A stretch of 64,000 nt of DNA. It comes from Bradyrhizobium acaciae (GTDB taxonomy: Bacteria > Pseudomonadota > Alphaproteobacteria > Rhizobiales > Xanthobacteraceae). The stretch spans positions 61,823 to 125,822 of the forward strand of contig NZ_JACMYK010000008.1 of NCBI RefSeq assembly GCF_020889785.1. The letters run 5' to 3'. Of this stretch, positions 43,681 through 52,953 are shown piece by piece. Every line of letters starts with the position of its first letter. Position 1 is the stretch's first letter. The notes beneath the pieces were generated by a model that was given only the letters and a program-made list of their open reading frames with translations, was not told where the DNA came from and made no database searches. Position numbers and translations under genes: made by a program.

Positions 43681-43724
43681 GCGTTTTCGAGCGAAGTGGA
43701 CACCGGTTCGCGTGAAGAAAACGC
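43681..43724. repeat. Palindromic intergenic repeat with GCGTTTTC/GAAAACGC arms
   Basis: GCGTTTTC (43681-43688) and GAAAACGC (43717-43724) flank GAGCGAAGTGGACACCGG. This unit is a frequent intergenic repeat in Bradyrhizobium and relatives. Its place between the ends of convergent tctA and the CoA-transferase gene fits use as a bidirectional terminator. Confidence 0.7.
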
Positions 43725-43740
43725 GTCGAGACTAGAATCT

Positions 43741-44934
43741 CTAGACCACCTTGCGCTGCCGCAGCTCGGCGATCTCGTCCTGGCCGAAGCCGAATTCGGC
43801 GAGAAGTTCTTCGGTCTGCTCGCCGAATTCCGGCGGGCGGGCCGCCATCCTGCTCGGCGTCCGCGACAGCGTCACGGGCTGTGCGACCAGCTGAATATCG
43901 CGGTTTTCGTCATTGGGGACATGCTGGGCGATGCCGAGATGCTTGACCTGGGCGTCCTCGAACATCTGGTCGATCGAGTAGATCGGCCCGCACGGCACGC
44001 CGGCGGCATTCAGTTCCTGCACCCAGGTCTCGGTCGATTTCTTCGCGGTCAGGGCGTCGATCCTGGCATTCAGCGCGTCGCGATTCTTCGAGCGCGCCGG
44101 TGCGGTCGCATAGTCGGGATCGGTGATCAGGTCGGGCGCCCCGATCGCCTGGGCGCAGCGCTCCCAGATCCGCCCGCCGGTCGTGGCGATGTTGATGTAG
44201 CCGTCGGAGGTCTTGAACACGCCGGTCGGGATCGAGGTCGGATGGTTGTTGCCGGCCTGCTTGGCGACTTCCTTTTCCATCAGCCAGCGCGCCGCCTGGA
44301 AATCCAGCATGAAGATCTGCGCCTGCAACAGCGAGGTCTGCACCCATTGGCCTTCGCCGGAGACGTCGCGTTCCAGCAGCGCGGTGAGGATGCCGATCGC
44401 ACAGAACAGTCCGGCGGTGAGGTCGGCGACGGGAATGCCGACCCGCATCGGTCCGCCGCCGGGCGCGCCGGTCACCGACATCAGACCGCCCATGCCCTGT
44501 GCGATCTGATCGAATCCGGGGCGCTTGTGGTAGGGGCCGTCCTGGCCGAAACCGGAGATGCTGCCATAGACGATCCGCGGGTTGATCTTGCGGATGCTCT
44601 CATAGTCGATGCCGAGCTTGGCCTTGACGTCCGGCCGGAAGTTCTCGACCACGACGTCCGCCTGCTCGGCCAGCCGCTTGAACACCTCGAGCCCCTTGGG
44701 GTCCTTCAGGTTCAGCGTCATGGCGCGCTTGTTGCGGTGCAGGTTCTGGAAATCGGACCCGCCTCGCGGGCCGCCCGGCTGCTCGCCGCCGCCGTCCTCA
44801 AGGAGTGCATCGATCTTGACGACGTTGGCACCCCAATCGGCGAGCTGGCGCACGCAGGTCGGCCCGGACCGGACCCGGGTCAAATCCAGCACGGTGAAAC
44901 GGGACAGGGCTTGGGATGCGCGGGGAAAGGGCAT
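43741..44934 (-). CDS. Class III CoA-transferase (CaiB/BaiF family)
   Basis: The 397-residue product has VLDLTRVRSGPTCVRQLADWGANVVKID at the start, VVENFRPDVKAKLGIDYESI, SGFGQDGPYHKRPGFDQIAQGMGG and GIPVADLTAGLFCAIGI, where the Asp at about residue 170 is the expected nucleophile forming the acyl-CoA anhydride. It transfers CoA between carboxylic acids. It is convergent with tctA, and may activate a carboxylate that the transporter brings in, but this is only positional inference. Confidence 0.93.
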   Translation of the reverse strand: MPFPRASQALSRFTVLDLTRVRSGPTCVRQLADWGANVVKIDALLEDGGGEQPGGPRGGSDFQNLHRNKRAMTLNLKDPKGLEVFKRLAEQADVVVENFRPDVKAKLGIDYESIRKINPRIVYGSISGFGQDGPYHKRPGFDQIAQGMGGLMSVTGAPGGGPMRVGIPVADLTAGLFCAIGILTALLERDVSGEGQWVQTSLLQAQIFMLDFQAARWLMEKEVAKQAGNNHPTSIPTGVFKTSDGYINIATTGGRIWERCAQAIGAPDLITDPDYATAPARSKNRDALNARIDALTAKKSTETWVQELNAAGVPCGPIYSIDQMFEDAQVKHLGIAQHVPNDENRDIQLVAQPVTLSRTPSRMAARPPEFGEQTEELLAEFGFGQDEIAELRQRKVV

Positions 44935-44965
44935 TGAGACACCTTCTTGTTTGGCGGGCCGCTCT

Positions 44966-44979
44966 GGGGCTACAGCCCC
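44966..44979. other. Short hairpin GGGGCT-AC-AGCCCC
   Basis: This perfect inverted repeat lies 32 nt upstream of the CoA-transferase start, in the 250-nt divergent gap before the glycan operon. It may be an operator or leader hairpin. No small gene was seen in 44935-45184. Confidence 0.3.
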
Positions 44980-45184
44980 TCTGCCTTAGACAATTTGGCA
45001 GGCCTTTCCAACTGTTACGGGGACGACAAATCGGGCAGGAAACGAACAGTCATGGTTCCGTGGAGACCGGCTTCTGCCTTGGCCGTCGTTTAGACCTGCC
45101 TTGCGCGGGCCGGCCGTCGGCCGACCCTCGACAATCACCCCGCCGGCTGCTAGCCCCTCGCCATGCCGAATGGGTTTTGCCCTT

Positions 45185-46786
45185 ATGGAAGAGGCACTTG
45201 AGGCGTATCGAGGCGATGGACCAAAAGCGGGCATGGCGGTGAAGAAAGGTCCATCCCATCTGCTCGGTAATTCGGCATGGAACGCGACGGCCTTCGCGGT
45301 CGCGGTGCTGCTCAATCTCGCGATTCTCCCGTTCGTGATTTTCCGTCTCGGCCTCGCCGCGTTCGGTGTTGCAGGGCTGGTGACGGCCTGCGTGGCGCCG
45401 GCGCTGATGTTCAGCAATGCGCTCGGCCTTTCGACCGCGCGCGAGCTCGCGCAACGGCTGGAACCCTCCGATCGCGACGAGGCGCGGCGTTTCTTCGCGA
45501 CCGCCCTTGCGCTCGCCATCGTTGTGGGCTGCCTGATCGCAGCCCTGCTCGGCCTTGCAGGCGCGCCACTCGCGCGATTGGGATTTCACCTCGGCGGCCC
45601 GGCCGCCGACGACCTCGGGCTTGCCTTCGCCTTGGCCGGTGCCGGATGGCTGTGCCAGTGCGTGTTCGCGGTCTTCCTCTCGCTGTTCACGGCGCGTCAG
45701 GACTATCGGCGGATCGCGTCGATCAGCATCACGGGCACTGTGGTGACGACGATGTCGATGCTGCTGCTCATCCCGTACGCGCCGCGCGCCTCGACCTTTC
45801 TCGGCTGTCAGGCATTGGGCTTCGCAACGAATCTCCTGATGGCGTCCGCCTGGTCGCGGCATGCAATCAGTGACTGGCTGGCACGGCCGGCGCTCGATCG
45901 CAGTACGCTGCGCGCGTTGGTCAAGCTTGGCGGCTGGCAGGTTGCGGCACAAAGCGGCGCGCTGTTTGCCGGACAGGCGGACCGCTATCTGCTCGGCGCG
46001 CTGCTGCAACCGCAATTCGTCGGCTTCTACAGCGTCGCCCAGCGGCTGGAGGAGGCGGTCTATATCGGTGTGCTGAAGATCGGCGAGATCCTGTTCCCGT
46101 TCTTCAGCACGCTGCAGAAGGAGGATGACGATCGCAAGGTCGACCTGCTGCTTCGCTCGTCCTGGATTCTCAACGTGCTGGCCGCGAGCGCGCTCGGCGG
46201 CCTGATCCCGGTCGCCGGCGCACTGCTGTATCGATGGACCGGCGCCGAGGTCGCCGCCGAGGCGCAGCTGGTGCTGGTGGTGCTTGCGATCAGCGGAATA
46301 TTGGGGTCGAGCGCCAACGTGTTCGCGTTCTATCTTTTGTCGCAGGGGCGCTCCAGCTCCAATGCGCTGATCTCGCTCGTCACTGGCATCTTCACGTTGG
46401 CAACCAGCGCCGTCGCGCTGCCGTATTTCGGCTGGCAGGCGGCTGGTTGGAGCTCCTGCGTCGGCATGGTCGCCCAGATGGTGGTCACGGTGCTGCTGCT
46501 GCGACGTACCTTCAGGCTTTCGGGGATATGGTCACGGATGGTGCACTTCGTCTTGATCCCGCTTGGCACAGGGATAGCCATTGCGCTGGCGCTGCGCTCC
46601 CAGCTTGGCCATGTGGCGTTCGACCACGCGCCGTCATGGTGGTATGTGGTGTCGCTCTACGGCGTGTCGGCAGCGGTGATCTTTGTCGCCGCCGTCGCCG
46701 TGTCGCAGCTGGGTCCCTATCGCGCCGTCTGCTGGCGGGATCTCCGCATCATCATCACCCGCTTCTTGCCGTTCAAGGCCGTCTAG
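45185..46786 (+). CDS. Polysaccharide flippase (MOP superfamily, Wzx-like)
   Basis: The 533-residue product (from ATG 45185; ATG 45233 is also possible) has about 14 hydrophobic spans, beginning NSAWNATAFAVAVLLNLAILPFVIFRLG. The internal segment LGGWQVAAQSGALFAGQADRYLLGALLQPQFVGFYSVAQRL is typical of polysaccharide-unit flippases. It should move lipid-linked glycan units across the inner membrane. It is the first gene of an eight-gene glycan operon and ends 2 nt before the asparagine-synthase-like gene. Confidence 0.88.
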   Translation: MEEALEAYRGDGPKAGMAVKKGPSHLLGNSAWNATAFAVAVLLNLAILPFVIFRLGLAAFGVAGLVTACVAPALMFSNALGLSTARELAQRLEPSDRDEARRFFATALALAIVVGCLIAALLGLAGAPLARLGFHLGGPAADDLGLAFALAGAGWLCQCVFAVFLSLFTARQDYRRIASISITGTVVTTMSMLLLIPYAPRASTFLGCQALGFATNLLMASAWSRHAISDWLARPALDRSTLRALVKLGGWQVAAQSGALFAGQADRYLLGALLQPQFVGFYSVAQRLEEAVYIGVLKIGEILFPFFSTLQKEDDDRKVDLLLRSSWILNVLAASALGGLIPVAGALLYRWTGAEVAAEAQLVLVVLAISGILGSSANVFAFYLLSQGRSSSNALISLVTGIFTLATSAVALPYFGWQAAGWSSCVGMVAQMVVTVLLLRRTFRLSGIWSRMVHFVLIPLGTGIAIALALRSQLGHVAFDHAPSWWYVVSLYGVSAAVIFVAAVAVSQLGPYRAVCWRDLRIIITRFLPFKAV

Positions 46787-46788
46787 AC

Positions 46789-48627
46789 ATGTGCGGTATC
46801 GCAGGCATCGTCAATCTGCGCGGCGCCCCCGTGGAGCCGGCCGACATCTCGCGGCTCACCGCTTTGATTGCGCATCGCGGTCCGTTCGGCGAGGGCACCT
46901 GGTTCAACGCGAAGCGAAACGTCGCCTTCGGCCATCGCCGGCTTGCCATCATCGATCCCGGCGAGGGCGGCTATCAGCCGATGGCATCGGGCGATGGCCG
47001 CCATGTGATCGTCTACAATGGCGAGATCTACAACTTCCTCGAGCTGCGCCGCGAACTCGAGGCGAAGGGAGTAGTCTTCCGCAGCCAGTCCGATACCGAA
47101 GTGATCCTTGCCGCCTGGCAGGCGTGGGGCGAAGACATGTTGCTGCGCTTCAACGGCATGTGGGCGCTGGCGATCTACGACACAGTCACGGATGATCTGT
47201 TTCTCGCGCGCGATCGTTTCGGCATCAAGCCGATGCTGTACGCGCTGTCGTCCGAGCGGTTCGTGTTCGCGTCCGAGCAGCGCGCGCTGGCGCGGAGCGG
47301 GCTGGTCGAGACGTCGCTCGACGTCGACGTGGCGCGGCGGCTGTTGCTTGACCCGTTCGGGATCGAAGGCAGCGAGCGGACCCTGTTCGCGCAATTGCGC
47401 CGCCTCCAGGGCGGCCACTGCATGTGGTTGCGCCAGGGGCGCGTGCAGCTGCGCCGCTGGTGGCGGACGGTGGATCACCTGCCTGATATCCCGGATACCG
47501 AAGCTGAACGCGTCGCGCGCTTTCGCGACCTGTTCCAGGATTCCGTCGCGCTCCGCATGCGCAGCGACGTTCCGATAGGCACCTGCCTGTCCGGCGGCTT
47601 TGACTCGTCCGCGGTGATCTGCGCCATGGCGAGCCATGAGAAGGCCGGCATGGGACCGCGTGACTCGACCGCCTGGCGACACGCCTTTGTCGCGACCTTT
47701 CCCGGCGCCAGCAATGACGAGCGGCCGATGGCCGAGGAGGCGGCCGCGTGGGCCAAAGTGGCGCCGAGCTTTCTCGAGATCGGTCGCTCCGATGCGCTCA
47801 CCGACCTTGATCGCATCCTTGACGACAATGACGACGTCTATATCGGGCTGCCGAGCGCGCCTTGGCTGATCTATCGCGAACTGCGGCGCCAGAACGTCAC
47901 TGTCTCGCTTGACGGCCACGGTGCGGACGAATTGATGGGGGCCTATTTGCAGGAAGGACAGTCGGCCGCATTCAAAATCCGCAACGCGGCGGCCGCGCTC
48001 ACGTCCCGATCGCAACTTGCGCAGCGCGGCATCGACTTCCTGCGGGCGCTGATGATCAGGCGCCAGGGACACTATTTCCTGCGCGGCGGCCTGACGGCGA
48101 TGCCGGCGCCGCTGCCGCTGGTCGCCGAGAATGACGAACTGCCTGATACGTGGGGCGCGCTGAACCGACGCCTCTACCGCATGTTCCACTCGACCACGCT
48201 GCCGACCATCCTGCGCAATTTCGACCGGCTTTCGATGGCGCACGGGATCGAGGTGCGCATGCCGTTCATGGACTGGCGGTTGGTGACCTATACGATGGCG
48301 CTGCCTGAAACCAGCAAATCGGCCGATGGCATGACCAAGGTGGTGGCGCGGCAGGCGATGGCGAACCTGATGCCCGAAAGCATCCGCACCGCGCGCCGCA
48401 AGGTCGGATTCAACTCGCCGATGCCGGAATGGCTGAACGGACCGTTGGCAGGCTGGACCGCGGAATTGCTCGATCGGAATGTCCCGGCATTTGCCGAGTT
48501 CGTCGACGAAGCACCGCTTCGAACGGCGGTCGGCCGCTTGACGGCGTCGCAGGGTTGGGATTGGGAATCCGTCGGCCGGATCTGGCCATACCTGAACATG
48601 AAATGGATGTTGGCGAGGGCCGCGTAA
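46789..48627 (+). CDS. Asparagine synthase-like glutamine amidotransferase
   Basis: The 612-residue product begins MCGIAGIVNLRG with the N-terminal nucleophile Cys2 of the class II glutaminase domain (to about residue 215; YNGEIYNFLELR, SDTEVILAAW, RDRFGIKPM). A C-terminal synthetase domain carries the PP-loop LSGGFDSSAVI, SLDGHGADELMG and FDRLSMAHGIEVRMPFMD. In glycan clusters such proteins usually amidate a uronic acid or related sugar rather than make free asparagine. The start codon is fixed by the required Cys2 and lies 2 nt after the flippase stop. Confidence 0.93.
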   Translation: MCGIAGIVNLRGAPVEPADISRLTALIAHRGPFGEGTWFNAKRNVAFGHRRLAIIDPGEGGYQPMASGDGRHVIVYNGEIYNFLELRRELEAKGVVFRSQSDTEVILAAWQAWGEDMLLRFNGMWALAIYDTVTDDLFLARDRFGIKPMLYALSSERFVFASEQRALARSGLVETSLDVDVARRLLLDPFGIEGSERTLFAQLRRLQGGHCMWLRQGRVQLRRWWRTVDHLPDIPDTEAERVARFRDLFQDSVALRMRSDVPIGTCLSGGFDSSAVICAMASHEKAGMGPRDSTAWRHAFVATFPGASNDERPMAEEAAAWAKVAPSFLEIGRSDALTDLDRILDDNDDVYIGLPSAPWLIYRELRRQNVTVSLDGHGADELMGAYLQEGQSAAFKIRNAAAALTSRSQLAQRGIDFLRALMIRRQGHYFLRGGLTAMPAPLPLVAENDELPDTWGALNRRLYRMFHSTTLPTILRNFDRLSMAHGIEVRMPFMDWRLVTYTMALPETSKSADGMTKVVARQAMANLMPESIRTARRKVGFNSPMPEWLNGPLAGWTAELLDRNVPAFAEFVDEAPLRTAVGRLTASQGWDWESVGRIWPYLNMKWMLARAA

Positions 48628-48630
48628 CCG

Positions 48631-49728
48631 ATGCGTCTGTTCCAGAATAGCGGTCTCTATCCGTCTTATCTGCCGCGATTGAATCAGCTGGCGGCAAAAG
48701 CCTCGACCTTCGCGGCGCGCCGCGACGTGTTCCTGCACGATCGCTTTGGCGCGGCGCATATTCTCAAGCCCGTGCTTGACGGTGCATCCGACGCCTTCTT
48801 CACCAATGGCGACGACGAAGCGCTGCAGCGGCAGTGGGCGCGCGAGCAAGGCATGCAGGGCACGCCGACGCTCGAGGCCATTCTACTGGCGCAGATCGAG
48901 CACCACAGAACCGAAGTGTTCTACAATCTCGATCCGGTGCGCTATCCCAGTGTGTTCGTCGCCAAGCTTCCCGGCTGTGTGAAGAAGACGCTGTGCTGGC
49001 GCGCTGCGCCATCGGGAAATGCCGATTTGAGCGCCTATGGCGCGGTGCTTGGAAACTTCCCCTCGATCCTCGAGGCCTGGCGCGGCAAGGGCTGCCGGGC
49101 GGAGCTTTTCTTCCCCGCGATCGATCCTGTCATGGAGCAGTACGGCCACGGCGAACGGCCGATCGACGTAGCGTTTGTCGGTGGATATTCACGGCATCAT
49201 AGCGCGCGGGGCAGGACCCTCGAACAGGTCGCGGCGCTTGCGGCTGACCGCAACATCGTGTTCTGTCTCGATGCGTCGCGGCTGACACGGCTCGCCGAAA
49301 GCGCGGTCGGTCGATTGCTGCCGCTCGCGAAACACCGGCGCCCCGACGTCATCGCGCGAATCGCAAGGCCGCCCGTGTTCGGCCGGGACCTCTACGAACT
49401 GTTCGGATCAGCCAAGATCGTGCTCAACGGCGCGATCGACATGGCCGGTAACGATCGCGGCAATATGCGCTGCTTCGAGGCGATGGGCTGCGGGGCGCTG
49501 CTGGTGTCGGATGCGGGCAACTATCCGGAGGCGATGCAGGACGGCGTCACGATGCGCACCTACGACGCGCCTGAGAGGGCAGCCGGGGCGATTTCAAGCA
49601 GCCTGCAGGATTGGCCGCAATGGGCCGCGATCGCTGCAACTGGCCGGAGCCGCGTGCAGGAGACCTATGGCAAGGCCATGCAATGGGCAAAGTTTATCGA
49701 TCTCGTCGCGCGGATTGAGCCGTGCTAG
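48631..49728 (+). CDS. Glycosyltransferase, CgeB-like (GT-B)
   Basis: The 365-residue product starts MRLFQNSGLYPSYLPRLNQL. The C-terminal half holds DLYELFGSAKIVLNGAIDMAGNDRGNMRCFEAMGCGALLVSDAGNYPEAM, the nucleotide-sugar-binding region of CgeB/GT1-like transferases. The N-terminal half is less conserved, with FYNLDPVRYPSVFVAKLPG. It begins 3 nt after the amidotransferase stop. Donor and acceptor sugars cannot be predicted. Confidence 0.82.
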   Translation: MRLFQNSGLYPSYLPRLNQLAAKASTFAARRDVFLHDRFGAAHILKPVLDGASDAFFTNGDDEALQRQWAREQGMQGTPTLEAILLAQIEHHRTEVFYNLDPVRYPSVFVAKLPGCVKKTLCWRAAPSGNADLSAYGAVLGNFPSILEAWRGKGCRAELFFPAIDPVMEQYGHGERPIDVAFVGGYSRHHSARGRTLEQVAALAADRNIVFCLDASRLTRLAESAVGRLLPLAKHRRPDVIARIARPPVFGRDLYELFGSAKIVLNGAIDMAGNDRGNMRCFEAMGCGALLVSDAGNYPEAMQDGVTMRTYDAPERAAGAISSSLQDWPQWAAIAATGRSRVQETYGKAMQWAKFIDLVARIEPC

Positions 49729-49773
49729 ACGGGGCAAAGAGCCGGCCTGAGGGCGGGCGATCGGACCGGAATG

Positions 49774-50613
49774 ATGTCTGCAAGTGACTTGATCTATCAG
49801 CTGAAATGGGTTGCAGACGGACTTGCTGTGCCGCTGTTCAGGTTGCGGCCGCGGCCGTTCGGCCCGGGTTATCAGACGGTCAAGCGCGATACCATCACCT
49901 CCGCCATCGACGCCGGCCTGCTTCAGGCGGGGAAGGAGCTTCCGCCTGGCTACGGCATCGCCATGGATGAACGCGTGGTGGAATATCCCTGGGTCTACGG
50001 CCGATTGAACAATGTCGGCAAGATGCTGGACGCGGGATCGACGTTCAATCACGACTTCCTGCTGCAGCGTCCGCCGCTGCGCGGCGCGGATCTCACCATC
50101 ATGACGCTGGCGCCGGAGCGGCGGTGCTATTGGCGTGATGGCTATTCCTACGTGTTCGGCGATCTCCGGAAGACGATGTTCGGCGATCATGTCTTTGACA
50201 CCGTCGCCAGCATTTCGACGATTGAGCATATCGGCCTCGACAATCAGATGCTGTACACCGACGATCCGCGCGACGCCGAGACCGATCGGGACGGCTTCGT
50301 TCCGGCAGTGAAGGAATTCAAGCGCATTCTCAAGCCCGGCGGGACCTGCTTGATCTCCGTGCCGTTCGGCAGGCGCGGGAATCTCGGTTGGTATCAGGTG
50401 TTCGATCTTGCCATGATCGAGCGGATCATCGAGGCATTCGGCGCGACATCTCATCATGTCGACTATTTCGGCTATTCGCGACAAGGCTGGGCGCGCCAGA
50501 GCGCCGAGGCGCTCGCCGAGGCGACCGTATTCGACATCCACACCGGCAAGGGACAGGGCGATGATCTTGCTGCGTCGTCGCGCGCCGTCGCTTGCCTGCA
50601 GTTGACGGCATGA
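49774..50613 (+). CDS. SAM-dependent methyltransferase-like protein
   Basis: The 279-residue product (ATG 49774; another ATG immediately before it) shows a Rossmann methyltransferase pattern: [17 protein letters not shown] at motif [18 protein letters not shown] at the motif III/IV area, and [19 protein letters not shown], the common post-motif. Motif I is DAGST rather than the usual GxGxG, so the SAM fit should be treated with care. It overlaps the next gene by ATGA. A role in O- or N-methylating the glycan is likely. Confidence 0.78.
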   Translation: MSASDLIYQLKWVADGLAVPLFRLRPRPFGPGYQTVKRDTITSAIDAGLLQAGKELPPGYGIAMDERVVEYPWVYGRLNNVGKMLDAGSTFNHDFLLQRPPLRGADLTIMTLAPERRCYWRDGYSYVFGDLRKTMFGDHVFDTVASISTIEHIGLDNQMLYTDDPRDAETDRDGFVPAVKEFKRILKPGGTCLISVPFGRRGNLGWYQVFDLAMIERIIEAFGATSHHVDYFGYSRQGWARQSAEALAEATVFDIHTGKGQGDDLAASSRAVACLQLTA

Positions 50614-51179
50614 ATTTCGACTACCTGGTCCAGCGTCTGATCGGTCGCGCGACTTGCCGGTTGCAGGAGGACGCGGCGCTCGGCCGCCATGCCAGGATCA
50701 GAAACATCCGCGGCGATTCCGACAAGATCGTCGTCGGCCGCAATAGCCGGATCCTGGGTGAGCTTCTGACCTTCGCGCATGGTGGGGAGATCAAGATCGG
50801 CGAGTGGTGCTACGTCGGCGAGGGAACCCGGATCTGGTCGGCGGCCTCGATCGAGATCGGCAACCGCGTTCTGATCTCGCATTCGGCGAATGTGTTCGAC
50901 AATCTCACCCATCCGCTGCGGGCGGCGGAGCGGCACCGGCAGGTCCAGCAGATTTTCACGCGCGGGCATCCGAACGATATCTCGCTTGACGAGAGCCCGG
51001 TAAGGATTTGCGATGATGCCTGGATCGGCGCGGCTGCGATGGTGTTGCGCGGGGTAACGGTCGGGCAGGGCGCTATCGTCGCGGCAGGCGCGGTCGTCAC
51101 AAGGGATGTCGCGCCGTTCTCGATCGTGGCGGGCAATCCGGCCGTGCTGGTGAGGGAGCTCGGCCCCGATGAACGGTGA
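50610..51179 (+). CDS. Acyltransferase with left-handed beta-helix (hexapeptide repeats)
   Basis: The 189-residue product has hexapeptide repeats from about residue 50 ([30 protein letters not shown]), a loop with [11 protein letters not shown], and a second repeat block ([37 protein letters not shown]) ending [13 protein letters not shown], the classic WbbJ/maa-type acetyltransferase end. It probably O-acetylates a sugar of the glycan. It starts in an ATGA overlap and overlaps the next gene by 11 nt. Confidence 0.92.
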   Translation: MNFDYLVQRLIGRATCRLQEDAALGRHARIRNIRGDSDKIVVGRNSRILGELLTFAHGGEIKIGEWCYVGEGTRIWSAASIEIGNRVLISHSANVFDNLTHPLRAAERHRQVQQIFTRGHPNDISLDESPVRICDDAWIGAAAMVLRGVTVGQGAIVAAGAVVTRDVAPFSIVAGNPAVLVRELGPDER

Positions 51180-52020
51180 GCGCAAGTTTACCACCTGGGA
51201 GGAGGCGGTGGTCTGGCTGCGCAATCAGCCGGAGCAGCGCCAGCTCGTGCTCGACGCATTCTACGACGATCCGCTGGTCGGTGCCGCTGAACGCTATTTC
51301 CAGAGTTCGGAGTGGCAGGCGGTCGCGGCGCTGCTCATCGGCCGGTCCGGCACCGCGCTCGACGTTGGCGCCGGCCGCGGCATTGCGAGCTACGCGCTCG
51401 CGAGGAACGGCTTTGCCGTGACGGCGCTGGAGCCGGATCCCAGCGCGATCGTCGGCGCGGCGGCGATCCGGGATCTGGCGCAGCAGACCCAGCTGCCGAT
51501 CCGGGTGGCCGAGGAATTTTCCGAGCGGCTGCCGTTCGCCGATGCGACATTCGATCTCGTCTTCGCCCGAGCCGTGCTGCACCATACGCGCGATCTCGAA
51601 GGGGCATGCCGGGAGATGTTTCGCGTGCTGCGGCCCGGCGGCATGCTGATCGCCGCGCGCGAGCATGTCATCAGCAAGGAGGCGGACCTTCCGCAGTTCC
51701 TCGCGCAGCATCCGTTGCACCACCTCTACGGCGGCGAGCATGCCTTCCTGCTCGATCGCTACACTGGCGCGCTGACCAGCGCCGGATTTTCCGCGATCGA
51801 CACGCTGGCGCCGCTGCAAAGCCCGATCAACCTGTTTCCTTACACGCTCGAGACACTGAAGGCCGCGATCGTGACCAAGCTGTCGCAAAAGATTCCGGTG
51901 GCGCCGCTGTGGCGAACCGCGCTCGGGTCGCGGCGTGTCTTCGGATCGCTGCTCTCGATGGCCGAACGTTTCGACAATCGGCCCGGCCGGCTCTACTCCT
52001 TTGTCTGTCACAAGGCCTGA
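51169..52020 (+). CDS. Class I SAM-dependent methyltransferase
   Basis: The 283-residue product has a clear motif [21 protein letters not shown] (about residues 65-84), acidic [30 protein letters not shown] and [17 protein letters not shown]. It is a UbiE/methyltransferase-11 type enzyme, probably acting on the glycan or its lipid carrier. It overlaps the acyltransferase gene and is followed 3 nt later by an epimerase gene. Confidence 0.92.
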   Translation: MNGERKFTTWEEAVVWLRNQPEQRQLVLDAFYDDPLVGAAERYFQSSEWQAVAALLIGRSGTALDVGAGRGIASYALARNGFAVTALEPDPSAIVGAAAIRDLAQQTQLPIRVAEEFSERLPFADATFDLVFARAVLHHTRDLEGACREMFRVLRPGGMLIAAREHVISKEADLPQFLAQHPLHHLYGGEHAFLLDRYTGALTSAGFSAIDTLAPLQSPINLFPYTLETLKAAIVTKLSQKIPVAPLWRTALGSRRVFGSLLSMAERFDNRPGRLYSFVCHKA

Positions 52021-52023
52021 ACA

Positions 52024-52953
52024 ATGATCGTCTGGGTTACCGGCGCGAACGGGTTCATCGGTCGCCATCTCGTGCATGAACTGGCGGGAGCCGGCCATGC
52101 GGTGCATGGCGTCGGGCACGGTGCGCTCGACGCAACGGAAGCCCGGCGGCTTGGCTTGCAGAGCTGGATCAACGGTGAGATCGATGCAGCCAATCTCAAT
52201 GCGCTCGCGACGGCGCACGGGCTGCCGATGCGCATCTTTCATCTGGCCGGTGGATCGTCCGTCGGCGTCTCGATCGAGCGGCCGTTCGAGGATTTTTCGC
52301 GGACGGTTGCGAGCACCGCGCGGCTGCTGGAATGGCTGCGCGGATCGGCGCCGAACTGCGCGGTGATCGCGGCGTCGAGTGCGGCCGTTTATGGAGCCGA
52401 CCATTTCGGTCCGATCGCTGAAAGTGCCGTCCCAACTCCGATGTCGCCATACGGGCAGCACAAGTCCATGATGGAGCAATTGTGCCGGAGCTACGCGCAG
52501 TCGTTCGGCATCCGCTGCACTGTCGTGCGGCTGTTCTCGGTCTATGGACCCAATCTGCGCAAACAGTTGCTCTTCGACATTTGCTCGCGGCTGCAGGCCA
52601 AGGAGCAGGTGCTGACGCTCGGCGGGACGGGAAACGAAATTCGCGACTGGACCGACGTTCGCGATGTCGCGCGGCTGCTTGCCAGCGTCGCGGAACCGTC
52701 GTCGCAGGAAACCTTCCGCGTCATCAATGGCGGGTCAGGCCGCGGGACCAGCGTTGCCGACATCGCAGCCGGCCTCATCCGGCAGTGGGGCAGCAAGACC
52801 GTTGTGCGGTACTCGGGAATAAGCCGACCCGGTGATCCCGTGAGCCTGTTGGCCGACGATGCAATGCTGCGCCATGTCGGGTTCGACTGGCGCATTCCGC
52901 TCGATCAGGGCCTTGCCGAATACGTGACCTGGTTCAAAGGGCAGGCTTCGTGA
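52024..52953 (+). CDS. NAD-dependent epimerase/dehydratase (nucleotide-sugar SDR)
   Basis: The 309-residue extended SDR starts IVWVTGANGFIGRHLVHELAGAGH (TGxxGxxG NAD motif) and has AASSAAVYG and the catalytic YGQHK (Tyr-x3-Lys). ENFRVING-like text is present as ETFRVINGGSGRGTSVADIA. It modifies a nucleotide-linked sugar for the glycan operon. It overlaps the following glycosyltransferase gene at GTGA. Confidence 0.93.
   Translation: MIVWVTGANGFIGRHLVHELAGAGHAVHGVGHGALDATEARRLGLQSWINGEIDAANLNALATAHGLPMRIFHLAGGSSVGVSIERPFEDFSRTVASTARLLEWLRGSAPNCAVIAASSAAVYGADHFGPIAESAVPTPMSPYGQHKSMMEQLCRSYAQSFGIRCTVVRLFSVYGPNLRKQLLFDICSRLQAKEQVLTLGGTGNEIRDWTDVRDVARLLASVAEPSSQETFRVINGGSGRGTSVADIAAGLIRQWGSKTVVRYSGISRPGDPVSLLADDAMLRHVGFDWRIPLDQGLAEYVTWFKGQAS

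Noticed and set aside
46783..48849. 688-codon minus-strand open frame
   Set aside because: It is the antisense of the asparagine-synthase-like gene, whose Cys2 and PP-loop motifs establish the coding strand.
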